A stretch of 55,807 nt of DNA from Paenibacillus sinensis (GCF_019904155.1 NZ_JAHCMB010000186.1:1-55807); one strand, 5' to 3'. Numbered from the stretch's first letter, positions 1 through 7,690 are shown. Numbers and translations: made by a program. The notes: generated by a model not told the origin, from the sequence alone.

Positions 1-300
1 AGTGCCACCGTCCCTCCAAAAAACGTCGAAGCTCAACGCTGAAACGTAAAGCGCATCCCGAAGGGACAGCGAGGGGAGAACGCCACCATCTCTCCACGCA
101 CCGCTTTTGAGCGCCGGATGGAAGAGCCCCGAGTCTCCATTCCGTAAGGAAAGGAGACGAGAAGGGCTGCTCCTTCACAATATGTAACTTTACCCAACTT
201 AACTTGGTGCATCCTCCAATAATTGCGGGTGTCCAGAGGGTGCAACCCTTGGGGTCCTCCCCTTCGGGGAGGATTTAGGAGGGGCCCCACCCGAAGGCTC
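1..300. repeat. Possible dispersed intergenic repeat, no credible gene
   Basis: No convincing gene lies here. The minus strand is open from 302 to 33, but that frame starts with a TTG inside the T-run of the abrB terminator, has no ribosome binding site, and its product has no recognisable domain. The DNA is rich in small hairpins, for example CCTCCCC-ttc-GGGGAGG near 256-272, and is laid out as alternating GC-rich blocks and spacers. From memory, similar blocks recur between genes in Paenibacillus genomes, so I suspect a dispersed repeat; this is inference and a single copy in the window cannot prove it. Confidence 0.3.
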
Positions 301-329
301 AAAAAAAATACCCCCCGAAAATCGGGAGG
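301..329 (-). terminator. Rho-independent terminator of abrB
   Basis: Read on the minus strand, an 8-bp stem (CCTCCCGA paired with TCGGGGGG, one G-T pair) with a short loop is followed by TATTTTTTTT. It lies about 70 bp past the abrB stop codon. Confidence 0.8.
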
Positions 330-396
330 CCAAGGAGATATAAAAAGGTTAGAATTAACAATTTAATTGGATTGACTCTATTATAACCGATTTATT

Positions 397-651
397 TTAA
401 TTTGTCACAGGGGCAGGGATAGCAGAAATGCATTCGTGGCAAACAATTTTTCCTTTGAAGTAGGTAACGTTCTCGGCGTTGCCGCAGAAAATGCAGGCGG
501 GCTCGTATTTTTTCAGCATGATCCGCTCACCGTCAACGTAAATTTCCAGTGCATCTTTTTCACCAATACCCAGCGTACGGCGCAGTTCGATCGGAATGAC
601 AACCCGTCCCAGTTCGTCTACTTTTCTTACAATGCCAGTTGATTTCATCAT
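397..651 (-). CDS. abrB: Transition-state regulator AbrB
   Basis: An 84-residue DNA-binding regulator that represses stationary-phase and sporulation genes during growth. Residues 1-50 form the swapped-hairpin AbrB fold with the hallmark KSTGIVRKVDELGRVVIPIE, almost identical to B. subtilis AbrB. The C-terminal part differs: C53-x2-C56 and C71-x2-C74 form a probable zinc ribbon where B. subtilis AbrB has a cysteine-poor multimerisation domain. An upstream TTG at 672 is open, but the Shine-Dalgarno GGAG at 663-666 lies inside that extension, so the ATG at 651 (or the next ATG at 648) is the better start. The gene is divergent from the HD-domain gene, with a sigma-A promoter at 722-750 and a Spo0A box between promoter and start, as expected for Spo0A repression. 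Confidence 0.93.
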   Translation of the reverse strand: MMKSTGIVRKVDELGRVVIPIELRRTLGIGEKDALEIYVDGERIMLKKYEPACIFCGNAENVTYFKGKIVCHECISAIPAPVTN

Positions 652-691
652 AACAATCGTTGCTCCTCTCAATAATCAAAAAATGTCATCA

Positions 692-750
692 TTCGACAAT
701 CTTCTCTGTTTTATGGTACTCATAATACCAACCATTCCCAAAACAGTCAA
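692..750 (-). promoter_or_regulatory. abrB promoter with downstream Spo0A box
   Basis: On the minus strand, -35 TTGACT (750-745) and -10 TATTAT (727-722) are separated by exactly 17 bp. A perfect 0A box (TGTCGAA on the minus strand, 698-692) lies some 15-20 bp past the expected start site, the same arrangement by which Spo0A~P represses abrB in B. subtilis. Promoter and box are seen in the sequence; repression is inferred. Confidence 0.75.
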
Positions 751-848
751 CCTGTTTTTAGCAGATGAATTATAGTGAGTGGGCACACTTCTTATGATTG
801 GCGCTGTATTCTAATCCGAAGCAGATCATTTGCAGGTTATATTCTAAA

Positions 849-885
849 TGTCGAATTGGAAAATGAAAAAACGTATTTTTCGACA
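849..885. promoter_or_regulatory. Two further perfect Spo0A boxes
   Basis: TGTCGAA at 849-855 (plus) and TTCGACA at 879-885 (the same heptamer on minus) lie between abrB and the HD-domain gene, closer to the latter. They match the 0A consensus TGNCGAA at all positions. They may control the HD-domain gene or act on abrB from upstream. Confidence 0.5.
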
Positions 886-955
886 AAAAAAGAGGTTTTC
901 TACTTTTCTTACTCTAATCAGAACCTGATAGGGTGAACAAAAAGGAGCTGATTCC

Positions 956-2242
956 ATGCAGCAGCCGCTGTCCGAAGAAAAAGTATTCAAAGATCCGGTT
1001 CATAATTATATTCATGTGCAGGATGCGATTATTTGGCGTCTGATCAACACTGAGGAATTTCAGCGGCTGCGCCGCATCCGGCAGCTTGGCACAACCTTTC
1101 TTACCTTTCATGGGGCTGAGCACAGCCGGTTCTCCCATTCCTTAGGAGTTTATGAGATCACTCGCCGAATTATTTCCCAGTTTGAGCGAAGCGGGTACAA
1201 GGATTGGCTTCCGGAAGAGGGGCTGCTCACCCTGTGTGCGGCGCTGCTCCACGATCTGGGACATGGACCTTTCTCTCACTCGATCGAAGAGGCTTTTGAG
1301 ATGGATCATGAGGACTGGACGTGCCGGATTATTCTGGAGAACACAGGAATTACTGAGATTTTGAAGGAAGTGTCGGAAGATTTTCCCGAGAAAGTCTCCT
1401 CCGTAATCTCCAAAAAGTATGAGCATGACATTGTTGTCAATCTCGTGTCCAGCCCGCTCGATGCAGACCGGATGGATTATCTGTTGCGAGACGCTTATTA
1501 CACCGGCGTTAACTACGGCACGATCGACATCGACCGGATTCTGCGTGTGCTTCGCCCTTACAATGGAAGAGTGGTTGTCAAGGAATCGGGCATGCATGCG
1601 ATTGAAGACTACCTGATGTCGAGATATCAAATGTACTGGCAGGTTTATTTCCATCCGGTGACCCGGAGCTCGGAAATCATTCTGCGGCAGGTATTCCGCC
1701 GGGCGAAGCAGTTGTATCTAGAAGGGTACGCCTTCCGTTTCATGGTGGAGCCTCTGACCGATTTGTTCGGGGGAGACATCCAGGTGCAGCAGTATTTGAA
1801 GCTGGATGAGGCGCTCGTGCAGGCGGCTTTTATGCAGTGGACCGGAGAGCAGGACGATCTGCTCAGTAACTTGTGCAGCCGTTTTATTCATCGTAAACTG
1901 TATAAATATGTAGAAATGGAGAGCCTCGATCTGGAGACTATCGACGAGATCCGCACAAGTTTCGCCTCGGCCGGGCTTCATCCGGAATATGACCTGGAGG
2001 TTGATTTTCCAACAGATCTTCCATATGATGTCTTCCATCCGGGAGAGGGCTTTCACGGCAAGCAGATTCTGCTGCTCGACCGCCAGGAACGGCTTCGCGA
2101 AATCTCTGAAGTGTCGGATATTGTGCGCTCGATCAGCGGCATTCACCGGGGGCGTTATCACCTCTATTACCCACAGGATAAGCTGAATGAAGCACGTTCC
2201 CGGCTTCCAAAATCGATACGTGAAATTTTTGATTTGACTTAA
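956..2242 (+). CDS. HD-domain phosphohydrolase, YwfO-like
   Basis: A 428-residue cytosolic metal-dependent phosphohydrolase of the HD superfamily, related to B. subtilis YwfO and to dGTP triphosphohydrolases. Metal ligands are visible: H61 in the RFSHSLG segment, the HD pair H99-D100 in LLHDLGHGPFSHS, and the distal D171 in DADRMDYLLRD. Length and the N-terminal KDPVHNYI segment fit the YwfO-type family. The physiological substrate, possibly a nucleotide, cannot be read from sequence. The start is an ATG behind AAAAGGAGCTG with good spacing. It sits between abrB and tatD, where B. subtilis has metS, and two Spo0A boxes precede it. Confidence 0.85.
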   Translation: MQQPLSEEKVFKDPVHNYIHVQDAIIWRLINTEEFQRLRRIRQLGTTFLTFHGAEHSRFSHSLGVYEITRRIISQFERSGYKDWLPEEGLLTLCAALLHDLGHGPFSHSIEEAFEMDHEDWTCRIILENTGITEILKEVSEDFPEKVSSVISKKYEHDIVVNLVSSPLDADRMDYLLRDAYYTGVNYGTIDIDRILRVLRPYNGRVVVKESGMHAIEDYLMSRYQMYWQVYFHPVTRSSEIILRQVFRRAKQLYLEGYAFRFMVEPLTDLFGGDIQVQQYLKLDEALVQAAFMQWTGEQDDLLSNLCSRFIHRKLYKYVEMESLDLETIDEIRTSFASAGLHPEYDLEVDFPTDLPYDVFHPGEGFHGKQILLLDRQERLREISEVSDIVRSISGIHRGRYHLYYPQDKLNEARSRLPKSIREIFDLT

Positions 2243-2266
2243 GTCATTATGCACTGAAAGGGGATA

Positions 2267-3043
2267 ATGGATATGCAGCTTTTCGACACTCACACTCATT
2301 TGGATGCTCCGCAATTCGACGGCGACCGCGAGGAGACAATTGCCCGCGCCGTTGAGGCGGGAGTGACCCGGATGGTCAATATAGGGTTTAACCGCGAGAC
2401 GATTCCCACGACTATGAAACTGGCGGAGACGTATGATTTCATCTACGCGGCTGTGGGCTGGCATCCTACGGATGCGATCGACATGAAGGATGAGGATCTG
2501 GACTGGATCGCTTCTCTGTGTGCCCATGACAAAGTGGTGGCAATCGGAGAAATAGGGCTGGATTATTACTGGGATACGTCACCTAAAGACATACAGCACA
2601 AGGTGTTTAGACGGCAGATCGGACTGGCGCGGGAACTGAACATGCCAATTGTGATTCATAACCGGGATGCGCATGAGGATGTGGTTCGGATTTTGCGAGA
2701 GGAGAAGGCTTCGGAGGTCGGAGGGATTATGCACTCGTTCTCGGGGAGCTGGGAGACGGCTAAAATTTGCCTGGATTTAGGCTTCAATCTCTCCTTCGGG
2801 GGACCGGTTACATTCAAGAATGCAAGAGTGCCCAAAGAGGTGCTGGCACAGGTTCCGCTCGACCGTCTTTTGATCGAAACGGACTCCCCGTATTTGACTC
2901 CACACCCATATCGTGGGAAGCGAAATGAGAGTGCACATGTCAGATTGGTGGCAGAGGCTGCAGCGGAAATTAAAGGAATAGAATTGGAAAAATTGGCTGA
3001 AATTACGTACGCGAACGGACTGGAACTATTTGGAATTAAGTGA
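2267..3043 (+). CDS. tatD: TatD-family metal-dependent deoxyribonuclease
   Basis: A 258-residue amidohydrolase-fold enzyme of the TatD family (YabD in B. subtilis), known elsewhere as 3'-5' DNase acting in DNA repair and degradation. All metal-ligand motifs are present: H9 and H11 in DTHTHLD, E95 in GEIGLDYYW, H131 in VIHNRDAHED, H156 in IMHSFSG and D206 in ETDSPYLTP. The start is ATG at 2267 behind GAAAGGGG; an in-frame ATG two codons on is an alternative. It follows the HD gene by 24 bp and is probably co-transcribed. The order tatD - yabE-like - rnmV - rsmA matches B. subtilis. Confidence 0.93.
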   Translation: MDMQLFDTHTHLDAPQFDGDREETIARAVEAGVTRMVNIGFNRETIPTTMKLAETYDFIYAAVGWHPTDAIDMKDEDLDWIASLCAHDKVVAIGEIGLDYYWDTSPKDIQHKVFRRQIGLARELNMPIVIHNRDAHEDVVRILREEKASEVGGIMHSFSGSWETAKICLDLGFNLSFGGPVTFKNARVPKEVLAQVPLDRLLIETDSPYLTPHPYRGKRNESAHVRLVAEAAAEIKGIELEKLAEITYANGLELFGIK

Positions 3044-3165
3044 AAACGGGAGAAAATCGGCTAAAAAAGTGAGCATGAACGAAGGATTAAAGAATTTTAA
3101 CGAAAAAACAAAGGATTATTACAATAAATTAACCAAATTTTTGCGCAAATCTGGTTGAAACAACC

Positions 3166-3195
3166 TTTACAACATGCATCGAAACAGGATATCAT
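3166..3195 (+). promoter_or_regulatory. Candidate promoter of the riboswitch leader
   Basis: -35 TTTACA (3166-3171) and -10 TATCAT (3190-3195) with an 18-bp spacer, about 50 bp before the riboswitch core. Both hexamers deviate from consensus, so this is a moderate call. Confidence 0.45.
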
Positions 3196-3244
3196 CGTTT
3201 CAGTGCAGTGAGCTGTTGGTAATACAGAGACAGCTGCTGATTCA

Positions 3245-3478
3245 TAGATCGTCTCGCTGAGTCTCCGTATGGAGAACGGGGGAACCAATACCGCCCTGAC
3301 GAATGATTCTGTACTTCGGGTACACATCGATGTCGTCGCCATGGCCGTATTTGATTTCTTCACGTGGTCTTTGGGGTGAATGTGAAGGCAGCCGCCATGA
3401 GCGGTTGACCGGAGCTAGGGCGTCTCTCTTTCGTCCGAACCCGACAGCTAACCCCGTAAGCGCAAGTAAGAGAGGCAA
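3245..3478 (+). ncRNA. Cyclic di-AMP riboswitch (ydaO-yuaA type)
   Basis: The leader of the YabE-like gene contains the conserved ydaO-class blocks in order: ACGGGGGAACCA near 3276, TTGGGGTGAAT near 3369, and CCGAACCCGACAGCTAACC near 3435, enclosed by a helix such as GTCTCTCTT (3422-3430) with AAGAGAGGC (3468-3476). Ends are approximate. This class binds c-di-AMP and usually switches gene expression off when the ligand is high. Known targets are potassium transport and cell-wall hydrolases, which suits the 3D-domain protein downstream. A terminator follows directly, so control by transcription termination is likely. Confidence 0.88.
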
Positions 3479-3510
3479 CCTCGTGCTTTGGCCGTCTATT
3501 CGGACATCCC

Positions 3511-3568
3511 AAGAAGCCACGAAAGAGTCCTCTGCCATTAGGCTCTTTATCAAGGCTTCTTTTTGTTT
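3511..3568 (+). terminator. Riboswitch-controlled terminator
   Basis: AGAAGCC (3512-3518) pairs with GGCTTCT (3554-3560), and an inner AAAGAG/CTCTTT stem extends the helix, followed by TTTTTGTTT. It lies about 35 nt past the riboswitch core and is the probable expression platform. Confidence 0.8.
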
Positions 3569-3592
3569 GGATTAAACGGATTCCTGTCCATG

Positions 3593-3610
3593 AACTGTTA
3601 TATAACAGTT
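3593..3610. repeat. Perfect 18-bp palindrome in the leader
   Basis: AACTGTTATATAACAGTT is a perfect inverted repeat located just after the riboswitch terminator and 170 bp before the coding start. It has the form of an operator for a dimeric regulator. The rest of 3611-3760 shows no gene and no other clear motif. Confidence 0.55.
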
Positions 3611-3779
3611 TGTCGGCGAAGGAATTGGCAAAGCCGGGCAGGCGATTTATGAAGCAGGATGCGAAGCCTCGCCATGTATCGCGTCCTGTGACAATCTCTA
3701 GTAGCAGGGTTGAAATCGATCTGTTCAAATTACGATTTTTTTACGATTTCAGCCGGGCTATGTAAGGAGGATGTAGAAG

Positions 3780-4949
3780 ATGGGCGTATTCCAACCAGAA
3801 GTATCCCATGATTCACAATCATCCAGCAGGTTTAATGCATTACGGTTACGATTGGAGCACTTCAATCTCCGCGCTTGGGCGCTCGCCGGCGTAATCGGAG
3901 TAGCTGTAGCGCTGCTTATTATGCTGTATGTATACTCTCAGAGCAGCAAGCAAATCACTTTAGTCATAGACGGTCAGGTTCGCTCGCTCGAAACCCGTGA
4001 AGATCTGCTGGGCGAAGCGCTCGCCGCAGAGATGATTTCGCTGAAGCCCTATGATCAATTATCGGCAGGATTGGGCGACGAGATTAGTGATGGTGATCAA
4101 ATCATCATCAAGCGGGCCAAAGAATTTACCCTGACCGAGAGCGGCACAACGCATACGCTCTATACGACCGAAGATACGGTCGGCCAGGCGATCAAGAACA
4201 GTGGGATTACCCTAGGGACCCACGACAAAATCTTTCCTTCGCTAGACTCCGCAATTACCGCCGACACGGAAGTCAAGGTGCTCCGCATCAACAAGCAAGT
4301 GGTGCAGCGGACGCAGAACCTGCCTTACCGGGTCATCAAGACGGCGGACCCTTCCCTGTATGTGGGAGATGTACGAGTAGCACAAGCAGGTAAACCGGGC
4401 GTCATGATCCAGCATATTGAGAAGACTTACCAGGACGGCAAGATGGTCTCGATGCGCATGATCGGCAAAGAAGTTCAAACGGTGACCAAGGATAAAGTCA
4501 TTGCCGTTGGAACGAAAGCCAAGCCTCAACCCGCAGTAGCGAAAGTAAGCACTATCCCAACAAACACGATCAAACAGACCAGCGCTAAGATCAGTGCCAA
4601 GAGCAGCAATGTTGTAACAAAAGCCGGCGTGGATTTTGAGTACAAGAAAATAATCAAGAATGTGTCGATGACCGCCTATTCGTCTGAGGAGCCGGGCATT
4701 GGAACGCGTACTGCATCCGGAACCCGCGTGACGGAAGGACGGACCATTGCGGTCGATCCCGATGTCATTCCGATCGGCTGGTGGGTATATATCGAGGGGC
4801 TGGGATTCCGCCGTGCGGAAGATACCGGCGGTGCCATCAAAGGCAATAAGATCGATGTCTACTACGACTCCTTGAGCCATGCGCTTAACTTCGGGCGCAA
4901 AACACGGACCGTCTATGTCATCGGACCGGTTAAACCGGAGCTTGACTAG
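3780..4949 (+). CDS. YabE-like cell-wall protein with DUF348, G5 and 3D domains
   Basis: A 389-residue envelope protein related to B. subtilis YabE and to Rpf/Sps-type muralytic proteins. A basic N-terminus leads into a membrane segment near residues 33-52. Two DUF348 repeats (about 57-100 and 115-155) and a G5-like region (about 170-250) follow, then a low-complexity linker and a C-terminal 3D domain (about 295-389) with the DTGGAIKGNKIDVY signature carrying the catalytic-type aspartates. It probably cleaves peptidoglycan outside the cell. The start is ATG behind AAGGAGG with 9-bp spacing. Its leader carries a c-di-AMP riboswitch, which ties expression to cell-wall and turgor status. A strong terminator ends the unit. 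Confidence 0.88.
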   Translation: MGVFQPEVSHDSQSSSRFNALRLRLEHFNLRAWALAGVIGVAVALLIMLYVYSQSSKQITLVIDGQVRSLETREDLLGEALAAEMISLKPYDQLSAGLGDEISDGDQIIIKRAKEFTLTESGTTHTLYTTEDTVGQAIKNSGITLGTHDKIFPSLDSAITADTEVKVLRINKQVVQRTQNLPYRVIKTADPSLYVGDVRVAQAGKPGVMIQHIEKTYQDGKMVSMRMIGKEVQTVTKDKVIAVGTKAKPQPAVAKVSTIPTNTIKQTSAKISAKSSNVVTKAGVDFEYKKIIKNVSMTAYSSEEPGIGTRTASGTRVTEGRTIAVDPDVIPIGWWVYIEGLGFRRAEDTGGAIKGNKIDVYYDSLSHALNFGRKTRTVYVIGPVKPELD

Positions 4950-5027
4950 ACCGCAGTAATCCCTTTTGCAAATTAGGCGGCAATACGCTATAGTGGTGTA
5001 AGCTCGCCCTGTATAACAAATTTAGCC

Positions 5028-5066
5028 AAAAAGAAGAGGAGCGAATCCTCTTCTTTTCTTTTTTTA
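5028..5066 (+). terminator. Terminator after the YabE-like gene
   Basis: AAAAGAAGAGGA (5029-5040) pairs with TCCTCTTCTTTT (5046-5057) around a 5-nt loop, followed by CTTTTTTT. Confidence 0.88.
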
Positions 5067-5162
5067 AATAAAAAAGTATAAGCTTCGTGCTGAAAATTGA
5101 ACTTTACAGGTTGTTGCATCGGCCAGGAGCAGGATGAGGCATCCGGGAGGAATACGGTAGGA

Positions 5163-5714
5163 ATGATTAAGGAATTAATAGTGGTTGAGGGTAAAAACGA
5201 CACGGCTGCCGTCAAGCGCGCGGTCGATGCCGACACGATTGAAACGGGCGGCTCGGCTGTTGACCGCCGCGTGATCGCCAAGATTGCGCTGGCCGCTGAA
5301 CGGCGGGGGGTCATCATTCTGACAGATCCCGATCATGCGGGAGAGCGGATACGCAAAATCGTCTCGTCGAAGGTGCCAGGCTGCAAGCATGCGTTTATCC
5401 CGGAACGGGATGCCACCGACAAGGGCGATATCGGGGTGGAGAACGCGTCGCCCGAGGCGATCCGCCATGCGCTTGCGAATGTGCATACCGAGTTTGAAGG
5501 GGCGCCGATAGTGATTGGCATGGACGATTTGATCGCGGCGGGACTGATCGGCCATCCGAGCGCTGCCGAACGCCGAATGGTGCTGGGCAACATTCTGGGC
5601 ATCGGGTATTGCAACGGTAAGCAGCTCTATAAGCGCCTCGCGATTTTTCGCATCACACCGGAAGAATTCGGGGACGCGCTGAGGCAAATGAATCAGGGAG
5701 GGCACACCCAATGA
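5163..5714 (+). CDS. rnmV: Ribonuclease M5
   Basis: A 183-residue Toprim-domain endonuclease that matures the 5S rRNA precursor in Firmicutes. The Toprim motifs are present: catalytic E9 in VVEGKND and D55-x-D57 in LTDPDHAGERIR. The open frame extends upstream to 5097, but family proteins begin with MIKELIVVEG, and the ATG at 5163 has GGGAGG at 5145-5150, so that start was chosen. The stop overlaps the rsmA start in ATGA, showing translational coupling, as in B. subtilis. Confidence 0.93.
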   Translation: MIKELIVVEGKNDTAAVKRAVDADTIETGGSAVDRRVIAKIALAAERRGVIILTDPDHAGERIRKIVSSKVPGCKHAFIPERDATDKGDIGVENASPEAIRHALANVHTEFEGAPIVIGMDDLIAAGLIGHPSAAERRMVLGNILGIGYCNGKQLYKRLAIFRITPEEFGDALRQMNQGGHTQ

Positions 5715-6595
5715 ACGGCAGAGAAGAGATTTCGTCCCCCAGACGGACCAAAGAGATTATTGCCGCCCACGGCTTCTCTTTCAAGAAGAGTCTGGGCCAG
5801 AATTTCCTGATTGACCAGAATATTTTGAATAAAATCGTGGACGCCGCCGGTTTGGGCGGAGATACTGGGGTACTCGAGATCGGCCCAGGGATCGGCGCTC
5901 TGACAGAGCGCCTCGCCAAGGAAGCCGGAGCCGTAACGGCGGTGGAGATCGACCAGCGGCTGATCCCGATCCTGTCGGATGTGCTCGCACCCTACCCACA
6001 TGTCAAGATCCGGCACGGCGATGTGCTGAAGGTGGATCTGCAGCAGCTGTTCGCCGAGGACTTCTCTGGAGTCGAAAGGGTCAGCGTCGTTGCCAATCTG
6101 CCTTACTATGTGACCACGCCGATTCTGATGAAGCTGCTGGAGGAGAAGCTGCCGCTGGCGAACATCGTGGTTATGATCCAGAAAGAAGTGGCAGACCGAA
6201 TGGCGGCATCACCGGGAGGCAAGGATTACGGAAGCCTGAGCATTGCGGTCCAATACTATAGCGAGCCGGAGCTGATCTGTACGGTTCCGCATACGGTGTT
6301 CATTCCCCAGCCGAATGTGGAGTCGGCCGTCATCCGGCTGAAGGTAAGAGAGCGTCCGCCGGTTGAGGTGAAGGACGAGAACCATTTCTTCGAGGTGGTT
6401 CGGGCTTCCTTCACGCAGCGGCGCAAGACGATCTCCAACAATCTGAAGGCCCGTTTCTTTCCCAAGGAGGGCCGGGAGCGGCTGGAGGGGCTGCTCGCTG
6501 CGGCGGGGATCGAGCCATCCCGCCGAGGCGAGACGCTAAGTCTGGCGGAATATGCGCGGCTTAGCGATGTGCTGCTTGAAGCGGGCATTTCCTGA
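5711..6595 (+). CDS. rsmA: 16S rRNA (A1518/A1519-N6)-dimethyltransferase
   Basis: A 294-residue SAM-dependent enzyme (KsgA) that dimethylates two adenines in the 3' terminal hairpin of 16S rRNA during small-subunit assembly. Residues 28-36 carry the family signature GQNFLIDQN; SAM-binding motif I, LEIGPGIG, is at 55-62; the catalytic motif NLPYYV begins at N129. Length is normal. It overlaps rnmV by 4 nt. No terminator is evident before yabG. Confidence 0.95.
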   Translation: MNGREEISSPRRTKEIIAAHGFSFKKSLGQNFLIDQNILNKIVDAAGLGGDTGVLEIGPGIGALTERLAKEAGAVTAVEIDQRLIPILSDVLAPYPHVKIRHGDVLKVDLQQLFAEDFSGVERVSVVANLPYYVTTPILMKLLEEKLPLANIVVMIQKEVADRMAASPGGKDYGSLSIAVQYYSEPELICTVPHTVFIPQPNVESAVIRLKVRERPPVEVKDENHFFEVVRASFTQRRKTISNNLKARFFPKEGRERLEGLLAAAGIEPSRRGETLSLAEYARLSDVLLEAGIS

Positions 6596-6614
6596 AAAAT
6601 GAGAACCAACCGGT

Positions 6615-6640
6615 CTCTTAGCCCATACGATGGGAAAGAG
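6615..6640 (+). promoter_or_regulatory. Hairpin overlapping the yabG ribosome binding site
   Basis: CTCTT (6615-6619) pairs with AAGAG (6636-6640) and CCCAT (6622-6626) with ATGGG (6630-6634), giving a 10-bp helix with a small internal loop. The 3' arm takes in the AAGAG of the Shine-Dalgarno AAGAGGTGATG, so it could lower translation of yabG. Confidence 0.4.
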
Positions 6641-6651
6641 GTGATGTTGGG

Positions 6652-7551
6652 ATGAATATTGGAGATCTGGTCGTTCGGCGGTCTTACGGCGGCGACGTGA
6701 CGTTCCGGGTGGAGCAGCTGACAAGAAATCAGGCGGTCATCAAAGGAACGGAATTCCGGTTGCTGGCGGATGCACCGCTAAACGATCTGGTCCAGGTGCC
6801 TCCCGCCGCTATGAGCGAGAGAGGGGAGCGTGCGCGGATCAAAGCTGCGGAGTCGCTGACCGAGCTGAACAGGAGCAGGCAGGAACGAAGCCGGCTGGGA
6901 ATGAGCGGAATGCCCAGTCCGTGGGAGCAGTCCGCAAAGGGAAGCTCCTACTTTGAGCTTCCCGGAAAGGTGCTCCATTTGGATGGCGATCCGGCTTATT
7001 TGGGCAAGAGTCTCAACATGTACCAGCAGCTGCGCATTCCGGCCGAGGGCCATCATGTGCGCGAGCCGGAGATGGCTTCGGTGCTGTACCGCTTGCTGCC
7101 CAAGGTGCGTCCGAACATCGTGGTCGTCACCGGACATGACGGTGTGCTGAAGTCGCTGTCGTCCTACGACCTGAACAGTCTGCACAGCTATAAGAATTCG
7201 CAGAATTTCGCGGCCGCCATTTCGGTAGCCCGGGATTATGAGCGCAGCTACGACGCATTGACCATCGTAGCCGGCGCCTGCCAGTCGCATTTCGAGGCGC
7301 TGATCGGGGCGGGAGCCAATTTCGCGAGCTCTCCGGCCCGGGTGCTGATTCATGCGCTCGATCCCGTCTATATGGCGGCCAAAGCGGCCTTGACTTCAAT
7401 CCGCGAGACCGTTGACCTGAACGACGTGCTTCAGCATACGATCAGCGGAGCCCAGGGCGTCGGCGGCATTGAGACGCGGGGCAGCTTCCGTATCGGCATG
7501 CCGGGATTGCATGACTTGTCCACACTGAAGGTAACACCCTCGGCGATCTGA
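6652..7551 (+). CDS. yabG: Sporulation-specific protease YabG
   Basis: A 299-residue cysteine protease of the YabG family. In B. subtilis it acts late in sporulation on spore-coat proteins, helping coat cross-linking. The N-terminal GDLVVRRSYGGDVTFRV segment and the H162 (TGHDGVL) and C210 (GACQSHFEAL) motifs are family hallmarks. ATG at 6652 follows AAGAGGTGATG. In other species it is under sigma-K control; I could not identify that promoter with confidence. Its position between rsmA and veg is as in B. subtilis. Confidence 0.93.
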   Translation: MNIGDLVVRRSYGGDVTFRVEQLTRNQAVIKGTEFRLLADAPLNDLVQVPPAAMSERGERARIKAAESLTELNRSRQERSRLGMSGMPSPWEQSAKGSSYFELPGKVLHLDGDPAYLGKSLNMYQQLRIPAEGHHVREPEMASVLYRLLPKVRPNIVVVTGHDGVLKSLSSYDLNSLHSYKNSQNFAAAISVARDYERSYDALTIVAGACQSHFEALIGAGANFASSPARVLIHALDPVYMAAKAALTSIRETVDLNDVLQHTISGAQGVGGIETRGSFRIGMPGLHDLSTLKVTPSAI

Positions 7552-7591
7552 CCCGCCTCATTTTTCGTGTTCATTTCCCCAAAAAATATCG

Positions 7592-7662
7592 TTGACAAAC
7601 ATAATTGGCATCCACTATAATTATTTGTTTGATTTGACATTGATAATAAAAGGGGTTATAAT
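7592..7662 (+). promoter_or_regulatory. Tandem sigma-A promoters of veg
   Basis: P1 is TTGACA (7592-7597), 18 bp, TATAAT (7616-7621). P2 is TTGACA (7634-7639), 17 bp, TATAAT (7657-7662). Both match consensus perfectly. The veg promoter is among the strongest known in B. subtilis, and the duplicate here suggests very high expression. Confidence 0.9.
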
Positions 7663-7690
7663 GGACAAGGAAAGAGGTGGTCGTTAGGCA

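Noticed and set aside
3242..3728. Short frames on both strands within the riboswitch leader
   Set aside because: They overlap structured RNA and the terminator, and no start signal supports them.
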